Origin: Xenorhabdus bovienii SS-2004
Lineage (GTDB): Bacteria; Pseudomonadota; Gammaproteobacteria; Enterobacterales; Enterobacteriaceae
Reading direction: 5' to 3'
Assembly (NCBI RefSeq): GCF_000027225.1
Contig: NC_013892.1
Span: 3,472,001-3,536,000 of the forward strand
Length of the DNA: 64,000 nt
In this document: one piece after another, positions 20,212-29,779 of the stretch
How the letters are laid out: each line of letters opens with the position of its first letter
How positions within the stretch are numbered: the first letter of the stretch is position 1
The notes under the pieces: generated by a model
Told to the model about the DNA's origin: nothing
Database searches by the model: none
What the model saw: only the letters and a program-made list of their open reading frames with translations
Made by a program: the position numbers and the translations under genes

Positions 20212-20511
20212 CAAGATGGGTGTGATTATCAAGAAGTTCCTTTACCCATGCATATTGTGGATCAGTTTGAAACTCTGTCCCAAATAAAATATACATATCA
20301 ATATAGAACTGAACGGGACCGCGTTGATCAAAACCGTCGTTTTTTGCTTTTTCTACGGCGTTTGTCAGTGCGGTGCTTAATCCCTCCTTACCCAATTTTA
20401 TTTCAAGGTAGGGATAGGATTCATTACAATACGCTACCAATTCATCAATATAAGCATTGAACGCATTATTTTTAGTTTATTACATTGCTCTTCATTAAAT
20501 TCTATGGCCAT
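20204..20511 (-). pseudogene. Small T6SS-cluster-type protein, frameshifted and cut by IS1
   Basis: The start MAIEFNEEQCNKLK at 20511 follows GGAGA. One base of frame change in the A-rich stretch near 20470 then leads to NNAFNAYIDELVAYCNESYP, EIKLGKEGLSTALTNAVEKA, and YIDMYILFGTEFQTDPQYAW. The frame enters the IS1 end and stops at 20204. The pattern of a long helical protein with FGxxFxxDPQ...W recalls small proteins found beside DUF4123 and VgrG genes in type VI secretion clusters, from memory. Its neighbour is indeed a DUF4123 remnant. Not functional as it stands. Confidence 0.55.
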
Positions 20512-20609
20512 ATTTATGGTATCTCCAATCATAATGACTAAGGCTATAGTCGCTGGTGAAATATATTGTTTATGTCATTTTCAGTTCAGCGACTATAGTT
20601 TCCAATTTA

Positions 20610-20901
20610 TTATTTATATGAATCAATCTTACCTTCTAGGTAATCGCGGCAGGTCATAATATCTCTATGACTATTATGCCATTCATTTTCTCTATTAATA
20701 AAATTTATAGGCTGGTAAAAATAGCCATTATCATATGAGCTAATTATTCTTATTGTTAGCAATTAATATTTTTTTCTTTGTGGGAAAATTTAATTAAAAA
20801 ATAATGGGTGAGGGATTTTACTTTTTTCTTTTTCAATTTTTTTGGCGATATCGTTTTTCCAGTCTGATAAGACTGAGGTGAGACTGTTTTTTTTCCTTCA
20901 T
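20610..20901 (-). pseudogene. Effector-like remnant downstream of the DUF4123 gene
   Basis: An ATG at 20901 overlaps the DUF4123 stop (ATGA), the spacing expected for a coupled next gene. It reads MKEKKQSHLSLI, and a shift of frame gives SDWKNDIAKKIEKEKSKIPH. Further on, another open stretch near 20750-20610 reads SSYDNGYFYQPINFI and NSHRDIMTCRDYLEGKID, then stops. The pieces look like the two ends of one gene with frame damage and an internal deletion. I do not recognise the family; its position after a DUF4123 gene suggests a T6SS cargo effector. Confidence 0.45.
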
Positions 20902-21290
20902 GATGCAATTCCTTTTACAATATAGGCGGTGTTATTAAGCTGATATTGCCATTCTTCAATATCCTGAGTGAAATGAGTCAACTGTTCCGGCGTAAAAAGG
21001 TGTGGAATTTGATTCAGAACGCGGGGATCGTAAAAACGCAACAACGCTGTTTCCCCCGTCTTTAACTGGATATTCAAGTAGGATTCGAGATGACGGGTCA
21101 GTTTATCCAGTGACTGTGTGGTATACAGCCAGGAAACAGCCGGTGCAGCGCTTTCCAGCCGCAGGAATTTGTCTTCCCATGCCTGAGCCTGACGCATATC
21201 AAACAGCCACGGCCCGGCAAAGGCGACGCTCAACGCCGATAGAGCCAAAGAAGAAACCATCCCTGTCCGACAGAGACAATACCTGAACAA
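20898..21290 (-). pseudogene. DUF4123 (T6SS effector adaptor) protein, N-terminally truncated
   Basis: The open 130 residues correspond to the C-terminal part of DUF4123 proteins: SWLYTTQSLDKLTRHLESYL, then ETALLRFYDPRVLNQIP and LTPEQ-type FTPEQLTHFTQDIEEWQY. DUF4123 proteins (about 270-300 residues in intact form) load specific effectors on VgrG spikes of type VI secretion systems. The upstream half is missing because an IS6 relic abuts at 21293. The apparent start region (MFRYCLCRTGM) has no family match. No vgrG or T6SS structural gene is present in the window. Confidence 0.65.
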
Positions 21291-21292
21291 CT

Positions 21293-21416
21293 GAGTGGAG
21301 CAAGATCACCGCAATATCAAACGTCGGACACGGCCGATGTTAGGTTTTAAATCGTTTCGCCGGACTCAAACGATTTTAGCGGGGATAGAGCTCGTTTCAA
21401 TGCTGCGTAAAGGACA
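21293..21416 (+). pseudogene. IS6-family transposase C-terminal relic
   Basis: The stretch encodes EQDHRNIKRRTRPMLGFKSF then RTQTILAGIELVSMLRKG, the C-terminal part of an IS6 transposase. It is closely similar to the relic at 39632. Both ends are lost: it adjoins the DUF4123 remnant on one side and the hpaC 3' end on the other. Confidence 0.8.
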
Positions 21417-21436
21417 CCATTTGATAGCGTATTATC

Positions 21437-21955
21437 TTAAACGGCAGTCGCTAAGGCTTTATCCATCACATGATGAAAATCACGTTTAAAATAAATCAGC
21501 CCGTGGCCTTCTTCCTTGACCGCGATCTGTTTGACTTCCACCAGATAGACATAATGCGTGCCGATTTCCTGTACTTGTTCAATACTTCCTTCCAGATTGG
21601 CTAGTGTTTCTTTCAGCATCGGTTGTCCCAGAGCGCCTGTTTTCCAGATATTCCAGCCAAAGCGCTCTTCCATGCTGACGCCCGTCATTCCGGCAAAATG
21701 ACGAGCAATCAATTCTTGTTCATGATTCAGAATATTGACACACAGGCGCCCATTTTCCTGAAATATCGGATTCATAGCGCTATTGCGATTGATGCATACC
21801 ATCAGAGTCGGAGGCGTATCTGTCACAGAGCATACCGCCGTTGCAGTTATACCGCATTGCCCCGCAGGGCCATCCGTGGTGATGATATTTACCGCAGCGG
21901 AAAGGCTCGCCATCGCATTCCGAAAACGCAGGCGATGTTCATTTTCTACAGACAT
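21437..21955 (-). CDS. hpaC: 4-hydroxyphenylacetate 3-monooxygenase, flavin reductase component
   Basis: A 172-residue NAD(P)H:flavin oxidoreductase that supplies reduced FAD to HpaB. It matches E. coli HpaC nearly throughout: LRFRDAMASLSAAVNIITT appears as RFRNAMASLSAAVNIITT, followed by GQCGITATAVCSVTDTPPT, CVNILNHEQELIARHFAG and GHGLIYFKRDFH. It lies 21 bases after hpaB on the same strand. The stop codon lies about 20 bases from the IS6 relic, but the reading frame seems complete. Confidence 0.95.
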   Translation of the reverse strand: MSVENEHRLRFRNAMASLSAAVNIITTDGPAGQCGITATAVCSVTDTPPTLMVCINRNSAMNPIFQENGRLCVNILNHEQELIARHFAGMTGVSMEERFGWNIWKTGALGQPMLKETLANLEGSIEQVQEIGTHYVYLVEVKQIAVKEEGHGLIYFKRDFHHVMDKALATAV

Positions 21956-21976
21956 AATAGACCTCCTGCTGCTGAT

Positions 21977-23539
21977 TTATTTCAGCAGCTTATCTAACAG
22001 GTTAATATCACGGTTATTGTGTAAATGGGGTTTTGTCCAGCCATTCAAGTCATAGTCTGAAAGACAGCGATCCACCAATTCCGTCATTTTCTTCATATTA
22101 CCGGAGCCATAGGCATGACGCAGGCACTGTAGGCGAATCTCATCTTGACTGCCGGCATAATTGATTTCATACAATTCATGACGCCCGCCGAATTCGCTGC
22201 CAATGGCATCCCACATTAATTTCAAAATCTTAATTCGCTCTACATGGTCAATACCGTTAGAACCGCGTACATATTTCTCAAGATACTTATTGATTTCAGG
22301 ATTATTCATATCGCGTACACTGGATGGCAGATAAATCAAGCCGCTGGTGACATTGCTCTCAATGATATTCTTGATTTTGCTATAAGCCATCGGTGCCATG
22401 ACACGATAAGTCTGAATCGCCTGAGTATCCGGCAGATAAGCGCCGCCTTCCCACGGTTTGGCTTCTGCCCACATCGCATCCGTCAGTGACCAGAACAAAT
22501 TACGCCATGCCACGACTTCCCCCAAATCGGCCTGAACCCCCCGGAAATCTACCACACCAGTACATTCAAGGCTCTTTTGCAGCAATCCCGTAATGAAGTC
22601 CAGTTTGACAGCCAAGCGTACACAGGCCTGCATGGGGAACAGACGGGCAAAACCGCCTTGGACAGCCCAATTGCGGGCGCGATCAAAATCGCGATAAATT
22701 AACACGTTTTCCCACGGAATTAACACCTTATCCATGACCAGAATGGCGTCATTTTCATCAAACCGACTGGAAAGGGGGTAATCGAAAGGTGAACCCATGG
22801 CGCCGGCAACCAATTCGTAAGAAGCGCGCGAGATCAATTTCACGCCATCGGCATCCATGGGTGCGACGAACATCAAGGCGAAATCAGGATTATCACCGAT
22901 AACTTGTGCAGAACCAAAACCAATAAAATTATAGTGAGTGAGCGCCGAATTGGTTGCGACGACTTTGGCACCACTGACAATAATCCCGGCATCGGTTTCT
23001 TTTTCTATCTGGATAAAAACATCTTTAACCTGATCGGCTGGCTTATGTCGATCAATCGGTGGATTGACAATGGCATGGTTGAAATAGATACCACTTTCCT
23101 GAATGCGTTTATACCATGTGCGAGCGTTATCCGCGAACTGCCCGTAAAATTCAGGATAAGCACCTAATGCACAACAGAATGCCGCTTTATAGTCAGGAGT
23201 CCGTCCCATCCAGCCGTAGCTTTGGCGTGACCATTCTGCAATGGCATCCCGCTGCTGGCGCATTTCATCCGGGCTGGTTGCAAAGCGGAAGAACTTGTGG
23301 GTATAGCCGCCATTGCCGGTATCGGTATCCCAGCAGAGTATATCGTGGGTTTCCGGCTCATGCAGGACATCATACAATTGACCTATCGAGGCTGCGGCAT
23401 TACGGAAAGCGGGATGTGTCGTGACGTCTTTGACGCGTTCGCCGTAAATATAAATTTCCCGGCCATCCTGAAGCGATTTCAGGTACTCTTTGCTGGTAAA
23501 CGGGCGTTTATGATCGGCACGCAAATCTTCTAATCTCAT
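21977..23539 (-). CDS. hpaB: 4-hydroxyphenylacetate 3-monooxygenase, oxygenase component
   Basis: A 520-residue FADH2-dependent phenol hydroxylase that adds an ortho hydroxyl to 4-hydroxyphenylacetate and related phenols such as tyrosol or coumarate. The start at 23539 follows GAGG and gives the E. coli length; the frame extends six codons further. Family blocks include RDAIAEWSRQSYGWMGRTPD, ETDAGIIVSGAKVVATNSAL, SSRFDENDAILVMDKVLIPW and RGSNGIDHVERIKILKLMWD. No other hpa gene (regulator, ring-cleavage or transport) is nearby, so the product is probably not feeding the meta-cleavage pathway here. It lies inside the inserted island. Confidence 0.96.
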   Translation of the reverse strand: MRLEDLRADHKRPFTSKEYLKSLQDGREIYIYGERVKDVTTHPAFRNAAASIGQLYDVLHEPETHDILCWDTDTGNGGYTHKFFRFATSPDEMRQQRDAIAEWSRQSYGWMGRTPDYKAAFCCALGAYPEFYGQFADNARTWYKRIQESGIYFNHAIVNPPIDRHKPADQVKDVFIQIEKETDAGIIVSGAKVVATNSALTHYNFIGFGSAQVIGDNPDFALMFVAPMDADGVKLISRASYELVAGAMGSPFDYPLSSRFDENDAILVMDKVLIPWENVLIYRDFDRARNWAVQGGFARLFPMQACVRLAVKLDFITGLLQKSLECTGVVDFRGVQADLGEVVAWRNLFWSLTDAMWAEAKPWEGGAYLPDTQAIQTYRVMAPMAYSKIKNIIESNVTSGLIYLPSSVRDMNNPEINKYLEKYVRGSNGIDHVERIKILKLMWDAIGSEFGGRHELYEINYAGSQDEIRLQCLRHAYGSGNMKKMTELVDRCLSDYDLNGWTKPHLHNNRDINLLDKLLK

Positions 23540-23557
23540 GGCTACCTCACAAGTCAA

Positions 23558-23992
23558 AAATTCCCCGTTTTGATTTGTTATCCATATGGGGGTGTGGTGT
23601 TAATTTTATGTTTACTTCCATTGCTTGATTGAAGCGACTAAGTGGTTGCACTTGAAGAGACTTTCAGAAGGTTAGCTGGTACTTTTCGGTGAGAGTGGGT
23701 GATTTATTACAAAAGTGTGATCATCTTTGTGTTTTAGCGGCAGTCTTAAAGTGCCCGGTCATGTATTCAATATGTGTATTGTGAGTTTTATTGTGTTGAG
23801 CCAATTGCTGCTTATAACACTAAAATCACCTTATGATCTTGGTAGTAGATAATACTGGAGTCGCCAAGTTCAACATATTAAATACACAACCAAAACATGA
23901 GGTGAGATACAGTGAGACTAACAAACCTCAGCTATATTGATATTATAGTAATATCTGAGATGTAGTGAGATTGCATGAGGTGCTAGTGCAGA
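23558..23992. other. Leader of hpaBC and right end of the island
   Basis: This 435-base gap must hold the hpaBC promoter. Close to the repeat, TGAGATACAGTGAGA (23903-23917) and TGAGATGTAGTGAGA (23956-23970) form an imperfect direct repeat. ATGAGGTG occurs at 23897-23904 and 23975-23982. These could be regulator sites or recombinase arm sites; the sequence does not decide. No gene seen. Confidence 0.5.
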
Positions 23993-24017
23993 TTACTCAG
24001 CAATATCCGCAGCATTA
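23993..24017. repeat. Right copy of the 25-bp direct repeat flanking the truD/surE island
   Basis: Identical over 25 bases to 16150-16174. It begins exactly at the truD stop codon (TTA on this strand) and encodes the last seven truD residues. The distance between copies is 7,843 bases. Confidence 0.95.
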
Positions 24018-25042
24018 TTTTGATCCTGATTGATAAGTTCTCTGACGACACTGGTTGCAAAACTGCCTGATGGCAGTGAGAAATGGAGGGTGACGGTTCG
24101 CTCATCCAACCATTCCCAGTTCAGATTGAGTGGTTGCACCAAGATTGCTCTACGCACACTTTCCACGCGTTCACGTTTGACCAATGACCATAGCGATGCG
24201 TAATCTAACAGGCAGTGCTGTTCGAAATCCAATGCCTGATGCTGAGTACCCAGCGTTTTATCGCCTGGCAAAGGTGCTGTTATCTGCAATTCACCATCCA
24301 TGATTCGTTGCTGTAATACAGGCAGTTCAAGTTCATCTGCAACAAACCAGCTACCGCGTCCCGTTAGCTGTAAGGCATCCCCGTTCAATACCTGCTGGTG
24401 CGTATCCTGAGCGATCCGCAGACTGGCAATAGTATTAAACATGGCACTGCGGCTGGCAGACAGGTAAAAACTGCGGCGGCTGCGTTCCTTGACCTGGATT
24501 TCGTTATCCGCCCAGCGCTGTGCCTGAACAAGATTTTGCCCATCCCGCCCAAAACGCTGTTCACCAAAATAATTCGGCACACCTGCCTGTGCAATCTGCT
24601 GCAAGCGTTTTTCCACAGATTGCCTGTCAGAAATTTGCCTCAATACAAGAGTGAAGTCATTACCCTTCAAGGTGCCAATCCGTAGTTTGCGTTTTTGGCG
24701 AGAAGCGGTCAAAACTTCACATCCCTCCAACTGGAACGCAGTTAAATCCGGATCTTGTTTTCCTGGCAGATGCACGCAAAACCACTGCTCTGTGACTGCG
24801 TTACGGTCTTTTAATCCCGCGTAACTGACAGAGCGCGCCGGTATTTTGGCAAAACGAGCAAGGTGATCAGCAACAAACTGGGTGTTACATCCTGTCTTAC
24901 GGATATGTACCATTAAATGTTCGCCTTCTCCATCAGGAGAAAATCCTAAATCTTCACGAACAATAAAATCTTCGGGTGAGGCTTTAACTACGCCAGTCGC
25001 TTCTGGCTGCCCATAGAGCCAGTGTAATTCACTTAATGTCAT
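23993..25042 (-). CDS. truD: tRNA pseudouridine(13) synthase TruD
   Basis: A 349-residue enzyme that isomerises uridine 13 of tRNA-Glu. The catalytic Asp79 is in [14 protein letters not shown]; the motif [14 protein letters not shown] and the C-terminal [16 protein letters not shown] are intact. It starts two bases after the ispF stop. Its last codons use the right copy of the 25-bp repeat; in the ancestral arrangement these bases would also encode the start of surE in another frame. The gene seems fully functional despite the adjoining insertion. Confidence 0.97.
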   Translation of the reverse strand: MTLSELHWLYGQPEATGVVKASPEDFIVREDLGFSPDGEGEHLMVHIRKTGCNTQFVADHLARFAKIPARSVSYAGLKDRNAVTEQWFCVHLPGKQDPDLTAFQLEGCEVLTASRQKRKLRIGTLKGNDFTLVLRQISDRQSVEKRLQQIAQAGVPNYFGEQRFGRDGQNLVQAQRWADNEIQVKERSRRSFYLSASRSAMFNTIASLRIAQDTHQQVLNGDALQLTGRGSWFVADELELPVLQQRIMDGELQITAPLPGDKTLGTQHQALDFEQHCLLDYASLWSLVKRERVESVRRAILVQPLNLNWEWLDERTVTLHFSLPSGSFATSVVRELINQDQNNAADIAE

Positions 25043-25044
25043 GC

Positions 25045-25518
25045 TTATTCCTTCACCAGCAAAGCCACGGCTTCGCAGGCAATACCTTCTTTACGGCCAA
25101 CAAATCCCAGTTTTTCAGTCGTTGTTGCCTTAACGTTAATATCATCCATATGGCATTCAAGATCTTCTGCCAGATTGACCCGCATCTGAGGAATATGCGG
25201 CAGCATTTTCGGCGCCTGAGCAATAATGGTGATGTCAAGATTACCAATCCGATAGCCTTTTTTACGGATATGGCGATAGGCTTCCTTCAGCAGTTCACGG
25301 CTATCCGCACCTTTAAAGGCCGGATCGGTATCTGGAAACAATTTTCCGATATCTCCCAGTGCTGCCGCACCTAATAAAGCATCCGTAGCCGCATGCAGGG
25401 CCACATCACCGTCGGAATGGGCTATCAGCCCTTGTTCATAAGGAATGCGAACACCACCGATGACCAGAGGCCCTTCTCCGCCAAATTTATGCACATCAAA
25501 ACCGTGTCCAATTCTCAT
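25045..25518 (-). CDS. ispF: 2-C-methyl-D-erythritol 2,4-cyclodiphosphate synthase
   Basis: A 157-residue zinc enzyme of the MEP isoprenoid pathway that cyclises CDP-methylerythritol 2-phosphate and releases CMP. Metal ligands Asp8 and His10 are in GHGFDVHKF and His42 in [11 protein letters not shown]. The family motif [13 protein letters not shown] is present as [13 protein letters not shown]. The start at 25518 overlaps the ispD stop by four bases (ATGA); a longer frame upstream lies wholly within ispD and is not expected to be translated. Confidence 0.98.
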   Translation of the reverse strand: MRIGHGFDVHKFGGEGPLVIGGVRIPYEQGLIAHSDGDVALHAATDALLGAAALGDIGKLFPDTDPAFKGADSRELLKEAYRHIRKKGYRIGNLDITIIAQAPKMLPHIPQMRVNLAEDLECHMDDINVKATTTEKLGFVGRKEGIACEAVALLVKE

Positions 25519-26294
25519 ACGATATGTTCCTTTGATTTTCGGGATAGGTAAAACTCCGCCAATGCCAGATCTTCGGGTTGAGTGACTTTTATATTGTCTG
25601 CCCGCCCATGTACCAGCACCGGGTGATAACCACAATATTCCAGTGCCGAAGATTCGTCCGTGATACACGCTTGTTCTGCAAGCGCTTTTGTCAGGCAGTC
25701 ACGTAATAACTGTAAGGGAAATAACTGCGGGGTCAGAGCATGCCAGAGGCCTCGGCGATCAACGGTATGATCAATGGTGGATGGCTCCTCCTCGGATGCC
25801 ATCACCATACGCTTCATGGTGTCCCTGACAGGAGCAGCCAGAAGCCCACCACAGACAGCCGGAGACGGTGCACTTCTATTGATGAGCTGTAGCAGATTAT
25901 CGAGATCGTCACGATGTAAGCAAGGACGGGCAGCATCATGCACCAAAACCCAAGCAGAGCTGTCTGTCGAAAGGCTCGCCAGATAATCCAGCCCTGCCAG
26001 TACCGAATCAGCTCTCTCCGCTCCTCCTACCACTGTAGTTATTCGTGGGTCAGAGGCAATCGCAAGCCGCCCGAACTGATTATCAGCAGAGTTCAGCGCA
26101 ACAATGACTCGCTGTATGCGGGGATGTTCAAGTAATGCTGCCAATGTGTGTTCAATAATAGTTTTACCAGCAAGAGGGAGGTATTGTTTTGGGCAATCTG
26201 ATTTCATCCGGCTACCGATCCCCGCAGCAGGGATCAATGCGACAATATCAGCAAGAGAAGTATCAGCAGGAGAATGAAATATTGGGTTATTCAT
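25515..26294 (-). CDS. ispD: 2-C-methyl-D-erythritol 4-phosphate cytidylyltransferase
   Basis: A 259-residue enzyme that joins CTP and methylerythritol 4-phosphate in isoprenoid synthesis. The CTP-binding loop [20 protein letters not shown] starts near residue 21, and [10 protein letters not shown] and the substrate motif APVRDTMKR are intact. It is about 20 residues longer than E. coli IspD, mostly at the N-terminus ([16 protein letters not shown]); a later start is not obvious. It lies 5 bases after ftsB and is coupled to ispF, as in E. coli. Confidence 0.97.
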   Translation of the reverse strand: MNNPIFHSPADTSLADIVALIPAAGIGSRMKSDCPKQYLPLAGKTIIEHTLAALLEHPRIQRVIVALNSADNQFGRLAIASDPRITTVVGGAERADSVLAGLDYLASLSTDSSAWVLVHDAARPCLHRDDLDNLLQLINRSAPSPAVCGGLLAAPVRDTMKRMVMASEEEPSTIDHTVDRRGLWHALTPQLFPLQLLRDCLTKALAEQACITDESSALEYCGYHPVLVHGRADNIKVTQPEDLALAEFYLSRKSKEHIV

Positions 26295-26299
26295 TTTGG

Positions 26300-26620
26300 T
26301 TATTGTTTACTATTTTCTTTCAAAGATTGTTGCGCATTGTGTTTAGAGGTATCAGGCACCAGACGGTAAAAAGATTCTCCCGGCTTAATCATACCCAATT
26401 CATTACGAGCACGTTCTTCAATCGCTTCTTGACCTTTTTTCAGATCTTTAATTTCAGCAAATAGCTGGTTGTTGCGCGCCCTAAGGGTAATATCAGCGCT
26501 ATTCCGCCTGACAACCTCATCTTTAACCCACACATAATCGTGAATACCATTTTTGCCGAACCACAGCGAGTACTGTAACCAGCCGAGTAAAACCAATAAT
26601 AGTAGCGTTAGTTTGCCCAT
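26300..26620 (-). CDS. ftsB: Cell division protein FtsB
   Basis: A 106-residue bitopic membrane protein of the FtsQLB divisome complex. One transmembrane helix ([19 protein letters not shown]) is followed by a periplasmic coiled coil (about residues 30-72, [15 protein letters not shown]) and the conserved [12 protein letters not shown] segment. It is the first gene of the ftsB-ispD-ispF-truD block. Confidence 0.96.
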   Translation of the reverse strand: MGKLTLLLLVLLGWLQYSLWFGKNGIHDYVWVKDEVVRRNSADITLRARNNQLFAEIKDLKKGQEAIEERARNELGMIKPGESFYRLVPDTSKHNAQQSLKENSKQ

Positions 26621-26731
26621 CTCCTCCCCCTGAAAAACCCGCTAATCATCCCACAACTGAGGGAATGACGCCACTATCACAAAACATGATCACAAGATGT
26701 GATGGAAAAGTACTGGATGAGATGAGTGTAG

Positions 26732-26763
26732 AAACACATTATTCCACGCGCAATAATGTGTTT
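26732..26763. terminator. Long hairpin after cysC
   Basis: AAACACATTATT (26732-26743) pairs perfectly with AATAATGTGTTT (26752-26763) around an 8-base loop, 25 bases after the cysC stop on the minus strand. The stem is AT-rich and ends in TTT then CTACAC, so termination may be modest. Confidence 0.6.
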
Positions 26764-26788
26764 CTTAACGGCTCAATGGGTATGGTGT

Positions 26789-27406
26789 TCAAATAGGCAA
26801 AAAGTTGTGGTTATGCAGCGCAGCAAGCAATTTTTCTATCGATGATTCAACAGGTAGTGAGCCATCCAAATAGATGTCGGGCTGTTCTGGCGTCTCGTAA
26901 GCTGAATCAATTCCCGTGAAGTTAAGCAGCTCCCCCGCCCGCGCTTTTTTATACAAGCCTTTCGGATCACGGGCTTCACATATCGCCAGCGGCGTATCCA
27001 CAAAGACTTCAATAAATCGATCGGCTCCCATCAATTCACGTAGTTTTTGCCGTTCAGCTCTATGGGGAGAAATAAACGCCGTTAAGACTACTAGCCCAGC
27101 ATCAACCATCAATTTTGAGACTTCTCCGATACGCCGGATATTCTCTCGTCGTTCAGTTTCAGAAAATCCCAAATCGCTGCACAAGCCATGACGCAGATTA
27201 TCTCCATCCAATAAATAGGTTTTGATCCCCCGCGAAAACAGGGCTTGTTCCAGTGCGCCTGCAAGTGTGGATTTCCCTGAGCCAGACAACCCAGTGAACC
27301 AGATGACTAAAGCAGGATGGCCATTCACCACTTCCCTTTGCTTTCTGTCCAACGTATGTGAATGCCAAACGACATTAGAAAACGAGTGTTCCTTGATCTG
27401 AGACAC
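26789..27406 (-). CDS. cysC: Adenylyl-sulfate kinase
   Basis: A 205-residue kinase that phosphorylates adenosine 5'-phosphosulfate to PAPS in sulfate assimilation. Walker [10 protein letters not shown] is at residues 39-47; the APS-binding stretch [17 protein letters not shown] and the [11 protein letters not shown] loop are intact. It directly follows cysN with no intergenic bases, so cysDNC form one transcription unit, as in E. coli. Confidence 0.98.
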   Translation of the reverse strand: MSQIKEHSFSNVVWHSHTLDRKQREVVNGHPALVIWFTGLSGSGKSTLAGALEQALFSRGIKTYLLDGDNLRHGLCSDLGFSETERRENIRRIGEVSKLMVDAGLVVLTAFISPHRAERQKLRELMGADRFIEVFVDTPLAICEARDPKGLYKKARAGELLNFTGIDSAYETPEQPDIYLDGSLPVESSIEKLLAALHNHNFLPI

Positions 27407-28849
27407 TTATTTACCTCCCAGTAAATCACGCGCACCCCAGTGTGGAAAATGACGACGAACCAATCGATTGAATTCCAGTTCAAATTCGCTGTACTCCTTC
27501 GGCTCTTCGTAAACTTCAGTTTGAATTTCACGTACCAGACCCGCACCGACAGTCACATTGGTCAGACGATCAATCAGGATGATGCCGCCGGTATCGGCGT
27601 TTTGCGGATAACTATCGATCAGTAGTGGCTCATCAAATGAGAATTCCACCAGCCCAATGGCATTCAATGGCAATTCAACCGCCACTTTTTGCGTCAGATT
27701 TGTGATATCTACCTGATATTGAACATTATCGACTTTCCCACGGCTTTTCTTGCCCGCAACCTTGATATCTAAACTTTGCCCCTGAATCAGCGGCTGCTCA
27801 GACATCCATACGACATCCACCAATGCATGACGTGCTACGGTCATGTGATCTTCAACGGCAATCAGCAGGTCACCACGGCTGATATCAATTTCATCTTTCA
27901 GCACGACGGTAATCGCCTCACCAGGTACGGCAAATGGCAGATCTCCGTCAAAAGTTACAATCCGTTCTACGGTGGAAATCACACCTGAAGGCATGACTTT
28001 GATTTGCTGGCCTTGACGTAAAATACCCGATGACAGTGTGCCACTGTACCCGCGAAAATCGAGATCAGGGCGATTGACATATTGCACTGGAAAACGCAGG
28101 GGCTGCTCTGTTGCTTTTTTCTTTACATCAACGCTTTCAAGAGTATCCAGTAACGTTTCCCCTGTATGCCATGCCATTTTTTCGCTACGACTGACGATAT
28201 TGTCCCCCTCCAGTGCCGAGATAGGTACGAAATAAACGTGCAGGTCAGTCGGTAATTGGCCGGCGAAATTCCAATAATCCTGTTTGATCTGTTCATAAAT
28301 ATCCTGTCGATAATCCACCAGATCCATTTTATTCACCGCTACCACCAAGTGACGAATACCCAACAGAGTACTGATAAAACTGTGTCGGCGTGTCTGCTCC
28401 TGTACGCCTTTCCGCGCATCGATCAGTAAAATGGAAAGATCACTGGTTGAAGCTCCCGTTGCCATATTACGGGTATACTGCTCATGCCCCGGTGTATCCG
28501 CGATGATGAATTTGCGTTTTTCCGTGGAGAAATAACGGTATGCCACGTCAATAGTGATACCTTGTTCCCGCTCGGCGGCAAGACCATCCACCAACAACGC
28601 CAGATCCAGTTTCTCACCTTGTGTTCCCAGCCGTTTGCTGTCGTTTTGTAATGTCGCAAGCTGATCTTCATAAATTTGGCGGGTATCGTGCAACAGGCGG
28701 CCAATTAATGTGCTTTTACCATCATCTACGCTACCGCAGGTCAAAAAACGCAGTAGTCCCTTTTCCTGCTGTATCCGCAGGTAGGCTTCCACCCCACCCT
28801 GCTGTTTGATCTGGCTGGCGATGGTTTCATTGTGTGCAAGTGCGGGCAT
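27407..28849 (-). CDS. cysN: Sulfate adenylyltransferase subunit 1 (GTPase)
   Basis: A 480-residue GTPase subunit of ATP sulfurylase that couples GTP hydrolysis to APS formation by CysD. The G motifs are GSVDDGKST (G1), DVAYRYF (G2 region), [11 protein letters not shown] (G3) and NKMDLVDY (G4). The start at 28849 follows GAGGAGG by six bases; an upstream in-frame TTG at 28864 overlaps cysD and lacks its own site. The C-terminus [16 protein letters not shown] is family-typical. Confidence 0.97.
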   Translation of the reverse strand: MPALAHNETIASQIKQQGGVEAYLRIQQEKGLLRFLTCGSVDDGKSTLIGRLLHDTRQIYEDQLATLQNDSKRLGTQGEKLDLALLVDGLAAEREQGITIDVAYRYFSTEKRKFIIADTPGHEQYTRNMATGASTSDLSILLIDARKGVQEQTRRHSFISTLLGIRHLVVAVNKMDLVDYRQDIYEQIKQDYWNFAGQLPTDLHVYFVPISALEGDNIVSRSEKMAWHTGETLLDTLESVDVKKKATEQPLRFPVQYVNRPDLDFRGYSGTLSSGILRQGQQIKVMPSGVISTVERIVTFDGDLPFAVPGEAITVVLKDEIDISRGDLLIAVEDHMTVARHALVDVVWMSEQPLIQGQSLDIKVAGKKSRGKVDNVQYQVDITNLTQKVAVELPLNAIGLVEFSFDEPLLIDSYPQNADTGGIILIDRLTNVTVGAGLVREIQTEVYEEPKEYSEFELEFNRLVRRHFPHWGARDLLGGK

Positions 28850-28860
28850 ATCTGGCCTCC

Positions 28861-29769
28861 TCAAAAATAACCCTGACGTTTTTTCAACTCCATCGAGCCG
28901 GACTGATCACTGTCGATAAGCCGTCCCTGCCGCTCACTGGTGGTCGATATCAACATTTCTTCTATGATTTCCGGCAGCGTTTCGGCTTCTGATTCCACAG
29001 CGCCAGTCAGTGGCCAGCAGCCCAGTGTTCTGAAGCGAACTTTTCTTTGGCTGATGACTTCACCTGATTTCAGATCAATACGAGCGTCGTCAACCATAAT
29101 CAATGCACCATCACGCTGAATGACCGGACGGTGTTTGGCGAAGTAAAGAGGGACAATGTCTATCTGCTCCAGATAGATGTATTGCCAGATATCCAATTCA
29201 GTCCAGTTGGATAACGGGAATACACGGATGCTTTCCCCTTTGTTGATCTGACCGTTATAGTTACGCCAGAGTTCTGGACGCTGGTTTTTGGGATCCCAAC
29301 GATGGGAACGATCACGGAATGAGTAGATGCGCTCTTTGGCCCGGGATTTTTCTTCATCACGCCTTGCCCCACCAAATGCTGCATCAAATCGGTATTTATC
29401 CAGAGCCTGTTTCAGCCCTTCCGTTTTCATGATGTCGGTGTGTTTTGCACTGCCATGGATAAAGGGGTTAATACCCAGTGCTTCACCTTGTGGGTTACGG
29501 TAAACCAGTAATTCAAAACCGTATTTTTCCGCTGTATGATCACGGAAGTCATACATTTCACGGAATTTCCATCCTGTATCAACGTGCAGTAAGGAAAAAG
29601 GCAATTTTCCCGGATAGAACGCCTTGCGGGCGAGATGCAGCATCACCGAGGAATCTTTACCAATGGAATAAAGCATTACGGGATTAGCAAATTCGGCAGC
29701 CACTTCGCGAATAATATGAATGCTTTCAGCTTCGAGTTGCTGCAAGTGTGTCAGTTTTTTTTCGTCCAT
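28861..29769 (-). CDS. cysD: Sulfate adenylyltransferase subunit 2
   Basis: A 302-residue PP-loop ATP sulfurylase subunit that makes APS from ATP and sulfate. The PP-loop motif is [19 protein letters not shown], followed by [16 protein letters not shown] and [16 protein letters not shown]. The start at 29769 has AAGGAGCT upstream and gives the E. coli length; nine extra in-frame codons upstream are unlikely to be used. It lies 10 bases after cysG. Confidence 0.98.
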   Translation of the reverse strand: MDEKKLTHLQQLEAESIHIIREVAAEFANPVMLYSIGKDSSVMLHLARKAFYPGKLPFSLLHVDTGWKFREMYDFRDHTAEKYGFELLVYRNPQGEALGINPFIHGSAKHTDIMKTEGLKQALDKYRFDAAFGGARRDEEKSRAKERIYSFRDRSHRWDPKNQRPELWRNYNGQINKGESIRVFPLSNWTELDIWQYIYLEQIDIVPLYFAKHRPVIQRDGALIMVDDARIDLKSGEVISQRKVRFRTLGCWPLTGAVESEAETLPEIIEEMLISTTSERQGRLIDSDQSGSMELKKRQGYF

Positions 29770-29779
29770 TGACAGCTCC

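Noticed and set aside
16175..23992. The island as a prophage or complete integrative element
   Set aside because: No integrase, phage structural, replication or conjugation gene is present. The 25-bp repeat is suggestive but the content is IS elements, relics and hpaBC only.
25519..25668. Long N-terminal extension of ispF
   Set aside because: The added 50 codons lie in ispD and have no IspF homology; the ATG at 25518 gives the standard enzyme and overlaps the ispD stop as in E. coli.
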